Part shown: positions 44,996 to 54,287 of the stretch, piece after piece | Position numbering within the stretch: position 1 is the first letter of the stretch | Layout of the letters: each line of letters opens with the position of its first letter | Assembly (NCBI RefSeq): GCF_030694575.1 | Contig: NZ_JAUYUS010000016.1 | Span: 40,510 to 104,509 of the forward strand | Length of the DNA stretch: 64,000 nt | Source of the DNA: Parvibaculum sp. | GTDB lineage: Bacteria; Pseudomonadota; Alphaproteobacteria; Parvibaculales; Parvibaculaceae | Direction of reading: 5' to 3' | Position numbers and translations under genes: made by a program | Notes under the pieces: model-generated | Told to the model about the DNA's origin: nothing | Databases searched by the model: none | The model's input: only the letters and a program-made list of their open reading frames with translations

Positions 44996-45883
44996 TCAGT
45001 GGCCCGTCACGATTTCTTCGCGTCTGTAGCCCTGCATATATAGCAGCGCCGTCAGGTCGCCATGGTCGATGCGGGCGTCCGCCGCTTCCGCGACCACGGG
45101 CTTGGCGTGATAGGCGACGCCCAGTCCCGCTTCGCCGATCATGCCCAGATCGTTGGCGCCGTCGCCGACCGCCAGCGTCTCTTCGCGGTGCAGGCCCAGT
45201 TCGCCGCGCAGCCTCACCAGCGCTTCGGTCTTCGCCTCGCGGCCGAGGATCGGCTCGGCGATGCCGCCGGTCAGCTTGCCGTCGACGAAGATGAGCCTGT
45301 TCGCCTGATTGACGTTGAACCCGACCGCATGGGCGACGCGCTCGGTGAAAAAGGTGAAGCCGCCGGAGACGAGGGCGCAGGCATGGCCATGCGCGCGCAT
45401 GGTTGCGGTGAGCGCGCGGGCGCCCGGCGTCTCGGTGATGCGTTCGTGATAGACCTTTTGCAGGGCTTCGAGCGGCAGGCCTTTCAGCAGGCCGACACGC
45501 TCGCGAAGCGCGGGTTCGAATTCGATCTCGCCGCGCATGGCGCGTTCGGTGATGGCGGCGATCTGCGGCTTGATGCCGAGCTCGGCGGCCAGCTCGTCGA
45601 TACATTCCTGGCCGATGATGGTCGAATCCATGTCCGCGACGAGGAGTCTCTTCCGGCGTCCGCCGGCGGCTTGCGCCGACAGGTCGATTTTCGCGCCGGC
45701 CAGCGCCTTGCGCGCCGCCGCTTCTGCTTTTGCCGGATCGCCGTCGAAGGGAATGTCGCAGGCGAGGTCCGCCGCCAGCCAGTCCGGCGCGCCGGGCGAG
45801 GGCAGGGCAGCGAGCGCCGCGTCCACATGCGCGCTTGCCAGCGGCGTTGCTTTGTTGCCTATCAGCGTCAGTACATGTTTCAT
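44996..45883 (-). CDS. serB: Phosphoserine phosphatase
   Basis: 295 residues from ATG 45883. The N-terminal ACT-like part (MKHVLTLIGNKATPLASAHVDAAL) is followed by the HAD core. The nucleophile Asp is in LLVADMDSTIIGQECIDELA. ALVSGGFTFFTE is motif II, and the Lys of motif III and VGDGANDLGMI (motif IV Asp) complete the HAD phosphatase. It forms serine in the last step of the pathway. It is divergent from miaA, with about 25 bases between start codons. Confidence 0.93.
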   Translation of the reverse strand: MKHVLTLIGNKATPLASAHVDAALAALPSPGAPDWLAADLACDIPFDGDPAKAEAAARKALAGAKIDLSAQAAGGRRKRLLVADMDSTIIGQECIDELAAELGIKPQIAAITERAMRGEIEFEPALRERVGLLKGLPLEALQKVYHERITETPGARALTATMRAHGHACALVSGGFTFFTERVAHAVGFNVNQANRLIFVDGKLTGGIAEPILGREAKTEALVRLRGELGLHREETLAVGDGANDLGMIGEAGLGVAYHAKPVVAEAADARIDHGDLTALLYMQGYRREEIVTGH

Positions 45884-45908
45884 CGCGAAAACCGTATCGG
45901 AGCCATCA

Positions 45909-46853
45909 GTGAGTGAGCCTGTCGGCAGAGCCGTCCTTATTGCAGGGCCGACCGCCAGCGGCAAGTCGGGGCTGGCGCTTGCGCTTGCCGAAAGGCTCGG
46001 CGGTGAGATCGTCAACGCCGATTCCATGCAGGTTTATCGGGAAATGCGGGTGCTGACGGCGCGGCCTTCTGCGGCCGACGAAGCGCGGGTCCCGCATCAT
46101 CTTTACGGCGTGACGGCGGCGGCAGCGCCGCTCTCGGCCGGGCGCTGGGCGGTTCTGGCGGCGGCGAAGATGCGCGAGATCGCGGCGCGCGGGCGGGTTC
46201 CCGTCGTGGTCGGCGGCACGGGGCTTTATTTCCGGGCGCTGGTCGAGGGTCTTGCGCCCATTCCGCCCATTCCCGACGATATTCGCGCCGCTGTCCGCGC
46301 CGAGGTGGCTGATGCCGGGCCTCATGCCCATGCGCTCCTCGCCGAGGCCGATCCGGCGCTCGCCGCCGGCATCCGTCCCTCGGACAGGCAGCGCATCGCG
46401 CGGGGCATCGAGGTGGCGCGCGCCACCGGCCGCCCCCTGAGTGCCTGGCAGCAGATACCGCCGGAGCCGCTGGTCAGCGGTACTTTCGCGAAAATCATGC
46501 TGATGCCGGACCGGGCCTGGCTTCAGGCGCGCTGCGACTTTCGCTTCGATCTGATGCTGGAGGAGGGGGCGCTGGAAGAAGCGGCGGCGATGGCCGCGCT
46601 CGGCCTCGATCCCCTGCTTCCCGCCATGAAGGCGCTGGGCCTGCGGCCCCTCATCGGGCATCTCGCGGGCGAAATCGGGCTGGAAGAGGCGGCGACGGCC
46701 GGAAAGGCCGAGACGCGGGCCTATGCGAAACGGCAGGAAACATGGCTTAGAACGCAGATGATTGCGTGGAATGCCTTTTCCGCGCAAGATTCGGAAAGTC
46801 TAATGGCAAAAATCTTGCCGTTTATTGACGATTTGGGGTTGACCCGGTCCTGA
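45909..46853 (+). CDS. miaA: tRNA dimethylallyltransferase
   Basis: 314 residues starting at GTG (MSEPVGRAV). The Walker-type motif is LIAGPTASGKSGLALALAERL. EIVNADSMQVYREMRVLTARP is the DSxQ tRNA-binding segment, and VVVGGTGLYFRALVEGLAPIP the usual third motif. LMPDRAWLQARCDFRFD and the ETRAYAKRQETWLRTQ tail are typical. It prenylates A37 of tRNAs reading UNN codons. The longer track ORF is an upstream extension through serB's complement. Confidence 0.93.
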   Translation: MSEPVGRAVLIAGPTASGKSGLALALAERLGGEIVNADSMQVYREMRVLTARPSAADEARVPHHLYGVTAAAAPLSAGRWAVLAAAKMREIAARGRVPVVVGGTGLYFRALVEGLAPIPPIPDDIRAAVRAEVADAGPHAHALLAEADPALAAGIRPSDRQRIARGIEVARATGRPLSAWQQIPPEPLVSGTFAKIMLMPDRAWLQARCDFRFDLMLEEGALEEAAAMAALGLDPLLPAMKALGLRPLIGHLAGEIGLEEAATAGKAETRAYAKRQETWLRTQMIAWNAFSAQDSESLMAKILPFIDDLGLTRS

Positions 46854-46893
46854 CGCGCGGCTAGGTTGCGCGCGCTTTTAGAAGCCTTTTCAC

Positions 46894-46924
46894 CGTCATG
46901 GCCCGCGGAAAGCCGGCCATGACG
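46894..46924. promoter_or_regulatory. 10-bp inverted repeat in the ilvB leader
   Basis: CGTCATGGCC...GGCCATGACG with an 11-base loop lies 25 bases before the ilvB start. It may be a regulatory hairpin (attenuation-like) or an intergenic repeat. There is no room for a long leader peptide, since miaA ends 95 bases before ilvB. Confidence 0.4.
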
Positions 46925-46948
46925 TTCGAGTTTTGAAGGACCGGACCC

Positions 46949-48706
46949 ATGGCGGCTCATGAAATGACAGGCGCGGAAATCGTCATCAAGGCGCTGGTCG
47001 ATCAGGGCGTGGACACGATTTTCGGCTATCCCGGCGGTGCCGTGCTGCCGATCTACGATGCGCTGTTCCAGCAGAACAATATCCGCCACATCCTCGTCCG
47101 CCACGAGCAGGGCGCGGTTCATGCCGCCGAGGGCTATGCGCGTTCGACGGGCAAGCCCGGCGTCGTTCTCGTCACCTCCGGCCCCGGTGCCACCAACGCC
47201 GTCACCGGCCTCACCGACGCGCTGATGGATTCGATTCCGATCGTCTGCCTGACAGGGCAGGTCGCGACCCATCTCATCGGTTCCGACGCCTTCCAGGAAT
47301 GCGACACGGTCGGCATCACGCGCCATTGCACCAAGCATAACTGGCTCGTGAAGTCCGCGCCGGAACTCGCGCGCGTCATGCACGAGGCGTTCTATGTCGC
47401 GACGCATGGCCGTCCCGGCCCCGTTGTCATTGACATCCCGAAGGACGTCCAGTTCCAGAAGGGCGAGTATGCAGGCCCCCAGAACGTCGTTCACCGCACC
47501 TATCGTCCCAAGGTCAAGGGCGACATCGACAAGATCAAGGAAGCGGTCGACCTCATCGCCAATGCGAAGAAGCCCGTCTTCTACACCGGCGGCGGCGTCA
47601 TCAATTCGGGCAATCTGGCGAGCCAGTTGCTGCGCGAATTCGTGCGTCTCACCGGATATCCGATCACCTCGACGCTGATGGGTCTCGGCGCCTATCCGGC
47701 CTCCGACAAGCAGTGGCTCGGCATGCTCGGCATGCACGGCACCTTCGAGGCCAACAACGCCATGCATGATTGCGACGTGCTCATCAATATCGGTGCGCGC
47801 TTCGATGACCGCGTGACGGGGCGTCTCGACGCCTTCGCGCCGAACTCGAAGAAGATCCATGTCGATATCGACGCCTCGTCGATCAACAAGAATGTCCGCA
47901 TCGATGTCGGCATCGTCGGCGATTGCGCCCATGTGCTCGAGGACATGCTGCGCATCTGGAAGTCGAAGGCGCGCCGTCCGGACAAGGACGCGCTGGCGGA
48001 CTGGTGGAAGCAGATCGAGACGTGGCGCGGCCGCAAGTCGCTCTCCTTCAAGACCAGCGAAGACGTCATCAAACCGCAGCAGGCGATCCAGCGGCTCTAT
48101 GAACTGTCGAAGCACCGCGAGACCTACATCACGACGGAAGTCGGCCAGCACCAGATGTGGGCGGCGCAGCACTTCCCCTTCGAGGAGCCGAAGCACTGGA
48201 TGACGTCCGGCGGCCTCGGCACCATGGGCTACGGTCTGCCCGCCGCCGTCGGCGTCCAGATCGCGCATCCGGATGCCCTCGTCATCGACATTGCGGGCGA
48301 GGCTTCGATCCAGATGTGCATGCAGGAAATCTCGACCGCCGTTCAATTCATGCTGCCGGTCAAGATTTTCATCCTGAACAACGAATATATGGGCATGGTC
48401 CGCCAGTGGCAGGAACTGCTCCATGAGGGCCGCTATTCCCATTCCTATTCGGATTCGCTGCCCGATTTCGTGAAGCTCGCCGAGGCCTATGGCGCGACGG
48501 GCATCCGGGCCGAAAAGCCCTCCGAACTCGACGCGGCGATCAGGAAGATGATCGAAACGCCGGGCCCGGTCATTTTCGACTGCATGGTCGACAAGTTCGA
48601 GAACTGCTATCCGATGATCCCATCGGGAGCGGCCCATAACGAGATGATCCTGGGCGACGATGCCGAGGGGGCGACCGTCTCGGAAGAGGGCAAAATGCTG
48701 GTCTGA
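46949..48706 (+). CDS. ilvB: Acetolactate synthase, large subunit
   Basis: 585 residues. The ThDP-enzyme layout is complete: the catalytic Glu in RHEQGAVHAAEGYARSTG, GPGATNAVTGLTDALMDSIPIV, the FAD-binding middle, and the ThDP motif IDIAGEASIQMCMQE (GEAS replaces the usual GDGS) with ILNNEYMGMVRQWQE. AAGGA precedes the ATG. It makes acetolactate and acetohydroxybutyrate for branched-chain amino acids. The small-subunit gene and ilvC follow in an operon. Confidence 0.95.
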   Translation: MAAHEMTGAEIVIKALVDQGVDTIFGYPGGAVLPIYDALFQQNNIRHILVRHEQGAVHAAEGYARSTGKPGVVLVTSGPGATNAVTGLTDALMDSIPIVCLTGQVATHLIGSDAFQECDTVGITRHCTKHNWLVKSAPELARVMHEAFYVATHGRPGPVVIDIPKDVQFQKGEYAGPQNVVHRTYRPKVKGDIDKIKEAVDLIANAKKPVFYTGGGVINSGNLASQLLREFVRLTGYPITSTLMGLGAYPASDKQWLGMLGMHGTFEANNAMHDCDVLINIGARFDDRVTGRLDAFAPNSKKIHVDIDASSINKNVRIDVGIVGDCAHVLEDMLRIWKSKARRPDKDALADWWKQIETWRGRKSLSFKTSEDVIKPQQAIQRLYELSKHRETYITTEVGQHQMWAAQHFPFEEPKHWMTSGGLGTMGYGLPAAVGVQIAHPDALVIDIAGEASIQMCMQEISTAVQFMLPVKIFILNNEYMGMVRQWQELLHEGRYSHSYSDSLPDFVKLAEAYGATGIRAEKPSELDAAIRKMIETPGPVIFDCMVDKFENCYPMIPSGAAHNEMILGDDAEGATVSEEGKMLV

Positions 48707-48764
48707 CGGGGAAAACGCCAGAATAAGCTTCCCCAAAAGCCTCATTCACAATACAGAGACGCGC

Positions 48765-49277
48765 ATGAGCACGGACGAAAAAGTCGAGCGGCACACCATC
48801 GCCATCCTCGTGGACAACGAGGCGGGCGTGCTTGCGCGCGTGGTCGGGCTGTTTTCCGGCCGGGGCTACAATATCGAGAGCCTGACCGTGGGCGAGGTCG
48901 ACCAGGCGGAGCACACGTCGCGGATCACCGTCGTCACCGCCGGCACGCCGATGGTGATCGAGCAGATCAAGGCGCAGCTCGACAGGCTCGTCCCCGTCCA
49001 CAAGGTCATGGACCTGACGGTCGAGACGAATTCCGTCGAGCGCGAAATGGCGCTCGTCAAGGTCGCCGGCACCGGCGAGCGCCGCGTCGAGGCGCTCAGG
49101 CTGTCGGATGCCTTCCGCGCCCGCGTCATCGATACGACGCATACGTCGTTTGTCTTCGAGGTGACGGGTACGTCGTCGAAGATCGACGCCTTTATCGGAT
49201 TGATGAGGCCGCTCGGCCTCGTGGATGTGTCGCGGACAGGCGTGGTGGCGATCGCCCGCGGTCCGGAAGCGATGTGA
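48765..49277 (+). CDS. ilvN: Acetolactate synthase, small (regulatory) subunit
   Basis: 170 residues; the track ORF is longer at its start. The ACT domain is RHTIAILVDNEAGVLARVVGLFSGRGYNIESLTVG, with the valine-binding residues in this motif, followed by the C-terminal half (VKVAGTGERRVEALRLSDAFRARV). It activates the large subunit and gives feedback inhibition by valine. It lies 58 bases after ilvB. Confidence 0.94.
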   Translation: MSTDEKVERHTIAILVDNEAGVLARVVGLFSGRGYNIESLTVGEVDQAEHTSRITVVTAGTPMVIEQIKAQLDRLVPVHKVMDLTVETNSVEREMALVKVAGTGERRVEALRLSDAFRARVIDTTHTSFVFEVTGTSSKIDAFIGLMRPLGLVDVSRTGVVAIARGPEAM

Positions 49278-49282
49278 TTTAG

Positions 49283-50326
<1,044 letters not shown>

Positions 50327-50356
50327 CGCGATCTCGCATCAGCCCGACTTACATGG

Positions 50357-50392
50357 GGCCCTCCGCGAAGATCGCGGAGGGCCTTTTTCTTT
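50357..50392 (+). terminator. Terminator after ilvC
   Basis: GCCCTCCGCGA-AGA-TCGCGGAGGGC followed by CTTTTTCTTT is a classic strong intrinsic terminator, with an 11-bp stem and a T-rich tail. Confidence 0.92.
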
Positions 50393-50404
50393 GAGGAGAG
50401 GCCC

Positions 50405-51097
50405 ATGCCTCCATCGCTTCAATATCACGGCGCGGCGATTGCCTTCCTGCACACCGCCGCGATCCATATCGAAACCTTCAACGCGCTGCGCGACGAGTTC
50501 GCGCCCGGCCTCGCGATCGCGCATGCCGTGCGCGAAGACCTGCTGATCGCGGCGGAGAAAGCGGGCGGCCTCACGCCCGCGACGTCGCTCAGGACGCAGG
50601 AGGCTTTGCTCGCGCTGGCGCAGGGCGGCGCGCGCGTCGTCGTCTGCACCTGTTCGACATTGGGCGAAGCGGCGGAGCAGGCAGCGCGCGAGGCGGATGT
50701 GCCCGTCATGCGCATCGACCGGCCGATGGCCGACCGCGCGGTCCGCGACGCCGGCCGCATCGGCATCTGCGCGACGCTGGCGCCGACGCTCGCGCCGACG
50801 CGCGACCTGATCGCGAGTTCCGCCGCGCGGGCAGGGCGCGACTGCGACATCCGCGAATTCCTGTTCGACGACGTCTGGCCCGCCTTTCGCGAAGGCCGCC
50901 TCGACGACTATTACGAAGGCGTCGCCGCGCGCCTGTCGGATGCATCGAAGCACGTCGACCTTCTCGTCCTCGCGCAGGCTTCGATGGCTCCCGCCGCCGC
51001 GCTCGCCGGCGCGCTCCGCGCGCCCCTTCTCTCAAGCCCCCGCATCGGCTTCGAAGCTGCGGCGAGGATCGCGGGGGTGCGAGTACAGGAAGGATAA
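50405..51097 (+). CDS. Aspartate/glutamate racemase superfamily protein
   Basis: 230 residues. The two catalytic Cys of racemase-type enzymes would be CTCSTLG (about residue 78) and a second site in VLAQASM, which lacks a Cys. This points to a member with altered chemistry, as in many Asp/Glu/hydantoin racemase relatives. The alpha/beta core includes GRIGICATLAPTLAPT. GAGGAGAG before the ATG is a strong site. The substrate cannot be told. Confidence 0.65.
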   Translation: MPPSLQYHGAAIAFLHTAAIHIETFNALRDEFAPGLAIAHAVREDLLIAAEKAGGLTPATSLRTQEALLALAQGGARVVVCTCSTLGEAAEQAAREADVPVMRIDRPMADRAVRDAGRIGICATLAPTLAPTRDLIASSAARAGRDCDIREFLFDDVWPAFREGRLDDYYEGVAARLSDASKHVDLLVLAQASMAPAAALAGALRAPLLSSPRIGFEAAARIAGVRVQEG

Positions 51098-51104
51098 GAA
51101 ACAA

Positions 51105-51207
51105 ATGTCACCCCGGCGAAAGCCGGGGTCCATGGGCCTGTCGTCCTGCGCAGGCGAGGCTTTTATTCGACGTGCCGCTCATGGATCCCGGCTTTCGCCG
51201 GGATGAC
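51105..51207. repeat. Dispersed palindromic repeat, family B (copy 2)
   Basis: TGTCACCCCGGCGAAAGCCGGG at the left pairs with CCCGGCTTTCGCCGGGATGACA at the right. It is related to 20142-20251 and the half copy at 51717-51749. It lies between the racemase and globin genes. Confidence 0.85.
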
Positions 51208-51239
51208 AATTTTATTTTGGACGAGGTGGAAAAAGATCG

Positions 51240-51677
51240 TCACACCACCGCCGTTCCGCTCTTCGCCGCATGTTCCGCAATCGTCGCGTCGAACTCGCCG
51301 AGAAGCGTGGCCCAGGCCGCATCCGTCTCCGACGTCCCCTCGTCGCCGAGCAAGTCGCGAAACGTCTCCATCACCACGTTGAAGAATGTCGCGAAGACGC
51401 GCGGCGGGATGCCGAAGCCGTCATGGTTGGTCATTTCGCTCTGGATCAGCACGGGCGCGTAGGCGCGCGGTCCCAGATAATCGAACACGCAGTCGAGCGC
51501 TTCCGACAGCATGTGCCCCCGTGCCTTCCCGTCCGTATCGAGCACGAACAGCGCCTCCATCTCCGGCTGCTGCTCGAACAGCCGCGCATAGACATGCGAG
51601 GCCGGATCGCCGGCGACATCCGCCACGCGCTCGATGGATTTTTCGATGAGTTGCTTTTCTTGTTCTGTCAGGCTCAT
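51240..51677 (-). CDS. Globin-like heme protein
   Basis: 145 residues with the globin helical pattern: KSIERVADVAGDPASHVYARLFEQQPEMEALF for the A-C helices, MLSEALDCVFDYLG for E, and SEMTNHDGFGIPPRVFATFFNVVMETF with a candidate proximal His. It is likely a bacterial single-domain globin binding O2 or NO. There is no sign of a fused reductase or sensor domain. The function is not determined by sequence. Confidence 0.65.
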   Translation of the reverse strand: MSLTEQEKQLIEKSIERVADVAGDPASHVYARLFEQQPEMEALFVLDTDGKARGHMLSEALDCVFDYLGPRAYAPVLIQSEMTNHDGFGIPPRVFATFFNVVMETFRDLLGDEGTSETDAAWATLLGEFDATIAEHAAKSGTAVV

Positions 51678-51716
51678 GGCGCGTTTCCCGTTCTTTTGGA
51701 AAACACTACACCATCA

Positions 51717-51749
51717 ATGTCGTCCCGGCGAAAGCCGGGATCCATGGGC
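51717..51749. repeat. Dispersed palindromic repeat, family B (half copy)
   Basis: AATGTCGTCCCGGCGAAAGC...GGGATCCATGGG is one arm of the family B element, lying between globin and the hydrolase gene. The second arm is missing. Confidence 0.7.
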
Positions 51750-51767
51750 GTTTTGGCGCAGGCCCAA

Positions 51768-52505
51768 CTACCCGTAAAACACCCCGTGAAACCCCGTCCG
51801 GTCGAACGGCGCCCAGTCGTCTTCCGGTTGCGCGAGGCGGTCGGCGATGGCCCAGAGCACCAGCGGGTTGAAGCCCATGCCGATATGGGTGGCGGGCACT
51901 TCGATATTCTCCGTCTGCGGCGTTTCCCGTTCGCGGCAGGCTTCCCACGAAACGATGCCGTCGCTCTTCGAATAGATGGAGGTGCAGGGCACCGGCGGCG
52001 GCACGCGGCGGCGCGCGGCGGAGTCGGGCTTGCGGCTGCCGTCGATGCTGTAGTCCGAGCCGAAGGGGCTCCCCAGCGTCACGACCTGGCGCACGATGGA
52101 TGGAAATTCCCGCGCCAGTTCGCGCGCGAAAATCCCGCCAAGGCTCCAGCCGACAATGCTGATGCGCCGTCCGTAGCGCGCGGCCAGTTCCTGCAGCCGC
52201 GCGCGCAGGCGCTCATGCAGCTCCCGGCTCGGGCCCCAGTTGTGACCTTGCTTCCAGGGATGCGTCACATAGCCGAGTTCGTCGAGATAGCGGCGGATGA
52301 TGAAAGTCGATTCGTCGCCCGTCAGCACGCCCGGCAGCACGAGCACCGCATGGCCGTCGCCGCGCGGCGCCGCCAGCAGCGTGGGGAGCGCCGGCATCAG
52401 CGTGCCGAGTTCCGCGAAGATGCGCAGTTCGCCGAGATGCGACAGCCATCCCGGTTCGCGCGGTTCCTCGTCGTCATCGTCCAGATAATCGATGGAATAT
52501 GTCAT
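51768..52505 (-). CDS. Alpha/beta hydrolase
   Basis: 245 residues from ATG 52505. The nucleophile elbow is IVGWSLGGIFARELA (Ser in G-W-S-L-G), with the Asp region near SIYSKSDGIVSWEACRE and His probably in VPATHIGMGF. An Asp/Glu-rich N-terminal stretch (DYLDDDDEEPREPG) is unusual. It is likely an esterase or lipase. The natural substrate is unknown. A G-rich stretch immediately precedes the start. Confidence 0.8.
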   Translation of the reverse strand: MTYSIDYLDDDDEEPREPGWLSHLGELRIFAELGTLMPALPTLLAAPRGDGHAVLVLPGVLTGDESTFIIRRYLDELGYVTHPWKQGHNWGPSRELHERLRARLQELAARYGRRISIVGWSLGGIFARELAREFPSIVRQVVTLGSPFGSDYSIDGSRKPDSAARRRVPPPVPCTSIYSKSDGIVSWEACRERETPQTENIEVPATHIGMGFNPLVLWAIADRLAQPEDDWAPFDRTGFHGVFYG

Positions 52506-52605
52506 CCCCGGCCCCTTTACGCACCTTGGCCGAGCATACCGCATCGCAACATGGAAGGCGCAATGAATTTAAATTATTCCACACAGGGGATGGTGGAAAA
52601 GCCGA

Positions 52606-53535
52606 TCAATCCCTGCGACCGCCGTCATTGTGATCCGGGCACTCCTCCGGCTCGATCTGCACCGTCGCATGGCCGATGCCGAATTTTTCCGCCAGCCGCG
52701 TCTTGATGGCGTCGAGCGCGGTGCCTGCGTTTGCTTCCGGCTTCAACTGTGCATGCAGCGTCGCCACCGCGCGGTTGGAGCCGAGCGACCAGGCATGGAC
52801 GTGATGCACGTCGGCGAGGCCCTCGACATTTTCCATCAGGTCGTCGGCAATCGTCCGCCCGTCGGTGCCCGCCGGCGTTCCTTCCATCAGGATATGCGCG
52901 CTCTCCTTCGTGATGGCGATGGCGCTGCGGAGGATGAGAAGCGCCACCAGCACCGAGAGGATCGGATCGGCAATCGTGTAGCCGGTGAAAAGGATCACGA
53001 TGGCGGCGACAATGGCGGCGACGGAGCCGAGCATGTCGCCGAGCACATGGAGCGCCGCGCCGCGCATGTTGAGATTGTTTTCTCCGCCGTGAAGCAGCGT
53101 GAACGCAACGATGTTGACGGCGAGTCCCGCCGCCGCGATGACAAGCATCGGCCCGCCGAGAACGGGCGCGGGCTCCATGATGCGGCCCACGGCCTCGAAG
53201 AAAATCCAGAGGACCACGCCGATCATCACGATGCCGTTCGCGAAGGCGGCGAGGATTTCCGCGCGCGCATAGCCATAGGAATGGGCGACGTCGGCCGGGC
53301 GGCGGGCAAACCGCGTCGCCATCCAGGCAAGCATCAGCGCGCCCGTGTCGGTCAGCATGTGTCCCGCATCGGCGATCAGCGCCAGCGAGCCGGAGAAGAT
53401 GCCACCCAGCGCCTCCACCACCATGAAGCCGCCCGTCAGCCACATGGCCAGCATCACCCGGCGCTCGTTGCCGAGCCCGTGGGCGTGGCCGTGTGTGCCG
53501 TGATCGTGCGAATGGTTATGTTGATGTGCAGTCAT
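52606..53535 (-). CDS. CDF-family zinc (cation) efflux transporter
   Basis: 309 residues from ATG 53535 (AAGGAAAG upstream). The His-rich N-terminus (HQHNHSHDHGTHGHAHG) is typical of zinc CDF proteins. Membrane metal site residues are in ALIADAGHMLTDTG and HVLGDMLGSVAA (the HxxxD patterns). Six membrane segments are followed by a C-terminal ferredoxin-like domain (HVHAWSLGSNRAVATLHAQL). It exports zinc with the proton gradient. An SmtB-like sensor gene lies upstream on the same strand. Confidence 0.9.
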   Translation of the reverse strand: MTAHQHNHSHDHGTHGHAHGLGNERRVMLAMWLTGGFMVVEALGGIFSGSLALIADAGHMLTDTGALMLAWMATRFARRPADVAHSYGYARAEILAAFANGIVMIGVVLWIFFEAVGRIMEPAPVLGGPMLVIAAAGLAVNIVAFTLLHGGENNLNMRGAALHVLGDMLGSVAAIVAAIVILFTGYTIADPILSVLVALLILRSAIAITKESAHILMEGTPAGTDGRTIADDLMENVEGLADVHHVHAWSLGSNRAVATLHAQLKPEANAGTALDAIKTRLAEKFGIGHATVQIEPEECPDHNDGGRRD

Positions 53536-53548
53536 CCCGCTTTCCTTC

Positions 53549-53704
53549 CACCCTCCCCCCGTGGGAGGGTCAAACGGCTGCAAGCCGTTTGGGGAGGGGG
53601 GCTCCGCTCTCCTCCAACGACGCGCTTTCGATTCAGCTGCCGCTGCAACCCCTCCCCGAAATTCGCTTCGCAAATTTCGACCCTCCCACAGGGGGAGGGT
53701 GGGA
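53549..53704. repeat. Large palindromic repeat, family C
   Basis: The outer arms are CACCCTCCCCCC...GGGAGGGTGGG. Inside are a 9-bp hairpin (CAAACGGCT-GCA-AGCCGTTTG) and CGAAATTCGCTTCGCAAATTTCG. It fills the space between the transporter and sensor genes and would make a long stem in the mRNA. It is the only family C element seen here. Confidence 0.75.
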
Positions 53705-53719
53705 AGAGATATGCCATGC

Positions 53720-54061
53720 TCATTCCGCGTCCTCGTTCACATGCGCGATCATGTCGGCGATGACATGCGCTACATGCTGATCGTGGATCATGTAGAAAAT
53801 CTGCTTGCCGCGCCGGTCCGCCGTCACCAGCCGCGCCGCGCGCAGCAGCCGCAGATGGTGGCTTACCAGCGAAAGCGAGAGGCCGAGCGCCTCCGCGATC
53901 TCGCCCACCGAGCGCGGTCCCTCCAGCGTCGCGATCACGATGCGCAGCCGGCTCGGGTCGCCCAGCATCTTGAACATGTCGGCCAGCTCGATCGTCTTGT
54001 CGTCGCGCAGCGACGGGATGGGTGAGGGGGCATGTTTTTTCAGACCTGCGGCGGAAGCCAT
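53720..54061 (-). CDS. ArsR/SmtB-family zinc-sensing repressor
   Basis: 113 residues from ATG 54061. The winged helix is DPSRLRIVIATLEGPRSVGEIAEALGLSLSLVSHHLRLL. In the last helix the spacing D-x-H, then H at +13 and E at +16 (DQHVAHVIADMIAHVNE) matches the SmtB alpha-5 zinc site. It should repress the CDF exporter, and probably itself, in the absence of zinc by binding the operator 15 bases upstream. Confidence 0.87.
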   Translation of the reverse strand: MASAAGLKKHAPSPIPSLRDDKTIELADMFKMLGDPSRLRIVIATLEGPRSVGEIAEALGLSLSLVSHHLRLLRAARLVTADRRGKQIFYMIHDQHVAHVIADMIAHVNEDAE

Positions 54062-54076
54062 ACGGTAAGCTTTCAA

Positions 54077-54092
54077 TTGAACAACTGTTCAA
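54077..54092. promoter_or_regulatory. Operator of the ArsR/SmtB-like regulator
   Basis: TTGAAC-AACT-GTTCAA is a 6-4-6 inverted repeat just before the sensor gene start. The TGAAC...GTTCA type is close to SmtB/CzrA/ZiaR operator half-sites. Confidence 0.7.
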
Positions 54093-54133
54093 GTGTTATC
54101 AGAAGACGGCAGGCTTGGCAATCCTCTTCAAAT

Positions 54134-54219
54134 CGTCATTGCGAGCGCAGCGAAGCAATCCAGGGGCGACAGAGCAAGCGGTCCTGGATTGCTTCGTCGC
54201 TTCGCTCCTCGCAATGACG
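54134..54219. repeat. Dispersed palindromic repeat, family A (copy 2)
   Basis: It has the same arms as 18577-18660 (CGTCATTGCGAGCG and CTCGCAATGACG, with GAAGCAATCCAGG/CCTGGATTGCTTC inside). It lies between the zinc sensor and purT. Confidence 0.85.
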
Positions 54220-54287
54220 AAACAGGGGGTGTGTCACATCCAATACCCAATGTGCTAAACCCCCTCCGTCCAACCTCCGGAGGCTCC

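Noticed and set aside
46721-48745. Minus-strand ORF of 674 aa opposite ilvB
   Set aside because: Shadow of the acetolactate synthase large subunit gene, which has all ThDP motifs.
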